Origin: Clostridiales bacterium
Lineage (GTDB): Bacteria > Bacillota > Clostridia > Oscillospirales > Oscillospiraceae
Length of the DNA stretch: 64,000 nucleotides
Assembly: GCA_902363045.1 (NCBI GenBank)
Contig: CABIYX010000004.1
Location: 75,567 to 139,566, forward strand
Direction of reading: 5' to 3'
The notes below the pieces were generated by a model. It was not told the origin of the DNA. It searched no databases and saw only the letters and a program-made list of their open reading frames with translations. Made by a program: the position numbers and the translations under genes. Shown here piece after piece: positions 62,839 to 64,000 of this stretch (position 1 is the first letter of the stretch; the number at the start of each line of letters is the position of its first letter).

Positions 62839-62870
62839 GTCTATCCTCCATACAAGGCCCAAATGGGCGC

Positions 62871-62908
62871 AAAAATCCCCAGCGGCTAATACTTTTACCG
62901 CTGGGGAT
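62871..62908 (-). terminator. Attenuator terminator directly before tet(W)
   Basis: On the minus strand a perfect 11-bp stem (ATCCCCAGCGG with CCGCTGGGGAT, 62898-62908 and 62875-62885) is followed by TTTTT, about 32 bases before the tet(W) start. Its location inside the leader means it must be bypassed for expression. Confidence 0.8.
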
Positions 62909-62985
62909 CATGACTTCGGACACACAGAAGTATACACGGCTTACATAAGCCGCTGTCCGTCACGATATTTACTAAAAAGGCAAAA

Positions 62986-63069
62986 GTATTCTTAAATTGG
63001 GTGCAAAAACCAAGCCCCTGCAAGGGGCAATCATTTTTGCGCCCATTATCAAATTTTATTTAAGAATAC
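62986..63069 (-). promoter_or_regulatory. Long stem-loop in the tet(W) leader
   Basis: A 12-bp inverted repeat (GTATTCTTAAAT 62986-62997 with 63058-63069) encloses further pairing arms (TGGGTGCAAAAA with TTTTTGCGCCCA) and a central GCCCC/GGGGC hairpin (63014-63028). The arm at 63058-63069 lies within the leader peptide ORF, so a ribosome there would break the structure. Confidence 0.75.
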
Positions 63070-63079
63070 CTTGCCGCAT
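63056..63079 (-). CDS. tet(W) leader peptide, 7 residues
   Basis: ATG at 63079 reads MRQGILK and stops at TAA, with a GAGGAG site 10 bases upstream. It is the first ORF of the tet(W) transcript and overlaps one arm of the long leader stem-loop. Stalling or slowing of ribosomes under tetracycline could change the fold (known principle in tet(M)-type leaders; inference here). Confidence 0.65.
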   Translation of the reverse strand: MRQGILK

Positions 63080-63111
63080 ATTTGGTAGACTCCTCAAATC
63101 AGGATAATAGC

Positions 63112-63140
63112 AGTATATCATAGTACGCTCTAAAAAACAA
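63112..63140 (-). promoter_or_regulatory. Promoter of tet(W)
   Basis: On the minus strand, TTGTTT (63140-63135), a 17-base spacer and TATACT (63117-63112) with an extended TGA lie about 275 bases upstream of the tet(W) ATG. Confidence 0.7.
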
Positions 63141-63210
63141 GAAATTATTTTACCCGATTCCCCAAATAAATCAGGAGGGCATTCACTGGAACACCCTCCG
63201 GTTTTGGTGA

Positions 63211-64000
63211 TTATCGTGTGCCTAATCTTGCTTTTTGCCTTGCGGCCCGTTTCCGTTCCTTTTCAGCCTGTTCCTGCTGGTAAGCGGCCTCTAATATTCT
63301 GTCCGCCTGTTCCGGGCCAATGGCCCGCCTGACCCGCTCATAGTCTCTGACCTTTCCCTTTAGACTGTCCCTCTCGGCGCAGACCTCGTAAATTCTTTCT
63401 GATAAGGTGCTGTTTTTGCTGACCTCCCGGCCATAGTCCGCTTGCAGCCGCTCAAATTTGGATTTGAGGTCGTAGTAGGCCCGATAGACAGACCGCAGCA
63501 CCTTGACGATCTTCGCCCATAAGGGCTTGGCCTTTTTCTCCCGGTAGGCTCTGGCCGATTCCAGCGGTCCCGCTTCTGGCAAGACCTGTTCCGGGTCGCT
63601 GGAAAATTCCTCGGCCAGCTTCTCCATGCCTTTCAGCATGGGGGCCACATCGTTTAGTTTGGCCTTGGCCTGGGCCGCTTTCTTTTCGGCAGCTGTAGCC
63701 TCCCTGTTCCTTCGGTCAACCTCGGCCTGGGCCAGCACAGCCGCCTCTTGAAGCTGTGCCAACCGCTCCTGTTCACACTTCACCTTGAACTGCGTGACCG
63801 TCAGATGTTCCTCGGAACTGCCACGCTCTCCACGCTCCAAGTCCGTGTAGCCAGCGGAGCGCATCTGCTGAAAGAAATCATCCTGCAAGACGCTGTACGA
63901 CTTTCTCAGAACAGGCTTGCCCTTTGCTGTTCGTAATGGCTCCCCGGTGGCCTCGTCTACTGCGGGCTGGGACGCCCACTTTTTGCTCATACTGACCTGC
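63211..64000 (-). CDS. MobV/Pre-type relaxase, C-terminal part
   Basis: The frame is open from the window end (64000) to a stop at 63211. It covers the region after the catalytic domain: SVLQDDFFQQMRSAGYTDLE, GERGSSEEHLTVTQFKVKCE, a long Ala/Glu/Lys-rich coiled coil, and a basic tail (KERKRAARQKARLGTR). These match the C-terminal half of plasmid mobilisation enzymes of the MobV family. The His-rich nicking domain would lie outside the window. An ATG at 63990 exists, but it is in mid-protein. It would mobilise the tet(W)-bearing DNA with helper functions. Confidence 0.8.
   Translation of the reverse strand, partial: QVSMSKKWASQPAVDEATGEPLRTAKGKPVLRKSYSVLQDDFFQQMRSAGYTDLERGERGSSEEHLTVTQFKVKCEQERLAQLQEAAVLAQAEVDRRNREATAAEKKAAQAKAKLNDVAPMLKGMEKLAEEFSSDPEQVLPEAGPLESARAYREKKAKPLWAKIVKVLRSVYRAYYDLKSKFERLQADYGREVSKNSTLSERIYEVCAERDSLKGKVRDYERVRRAIGPEQADRILEAAYQQEQAEKERKRAARQKARLGTR

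Noticed and set aside
1..64000. CRISPR array or intact insertion sequence
   Set aside because: No regularly spaced direct repeats of CRISPR size and no transposase gene or terminal inverted repeats were found anywhere in the window.

Overview
The window looks like chromosomal DNA from an anaerobic, spore-forming, GC-rich gut Firmicute, most likely an Oscillospiraceae relative of Flavonifractor or Lawsonibacter. The evidence is a spoIVFA/spoIVFB sporulation pair, YesM/YesN-type two-component systems, an SLH-domain surface protein, a Trp T-box, the paired radical-SAM genes typical of Clostridia, and tet(W) next to a relaxase. No species was assigned.

1-10.8 kb (minus strand) is a sugar-uptake locus: mglB-mglA-mglC, then an AraC-type response regulator, a YesM-type kinase and two periplasmic-binding-like proteins, then a LacI-family repressor. 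Near-identical palindromic operators lie upstream of the repressor and of the next gene. 11-15.6 kb (plus strand) encodes surface proteins behind a strong promoter and a leader with two look-alike hairpins. The SLH-domain protein is separated from its signal peptide by a frameshift inside a short AATA repeat. 15.9-24 kb (minus strand) carries tRNA-Gly, an inactivated-looking transglutaminase lipoprotein, a LUD protein, a YitT protein, and the topoisomerase IV genes with an AT-rich gene wedged between them.

24.3-27.4 kb is a copper module: a consensus promoter overlapped by a CsoR-type palindrome, copA with an in-frame C-terminal copZ domain, and csoR. It is followed by an LtaS-type enzyme and a lipoprotein. 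30.4-39.1 kb is a Fe(III)-type ABC importer, whose ATPase has a large insertion, facing a binding protein-kinase-regulator operon. 39.2-44.1 kb carries yebC, two radical-SAM-linked genes and spoIVFB/spoIVFA.

tRNA-Pro at 44.25 kb is followed by remnants of a conjugative element (a 5'-truncated VirD4, an HTH gene and two gene fragments). Next come a complete T-box-controlled trpEGDCFBA operon, a VTC/DUF4956/carbohydrate-binding operon facing an OmpR-type two-component system, and a CorA transporter. The window ends in mobile DNA: tet(W) with a leader peptide and attenuator hairpins, then the 3' part of a MobV-like relaxase.

A recurring theme is that sensing and transport are coupled. Both kinase operons contain a dedicated solute-binding protein gene that overlaps the kinase gene, and each lies beside an ABC importer.
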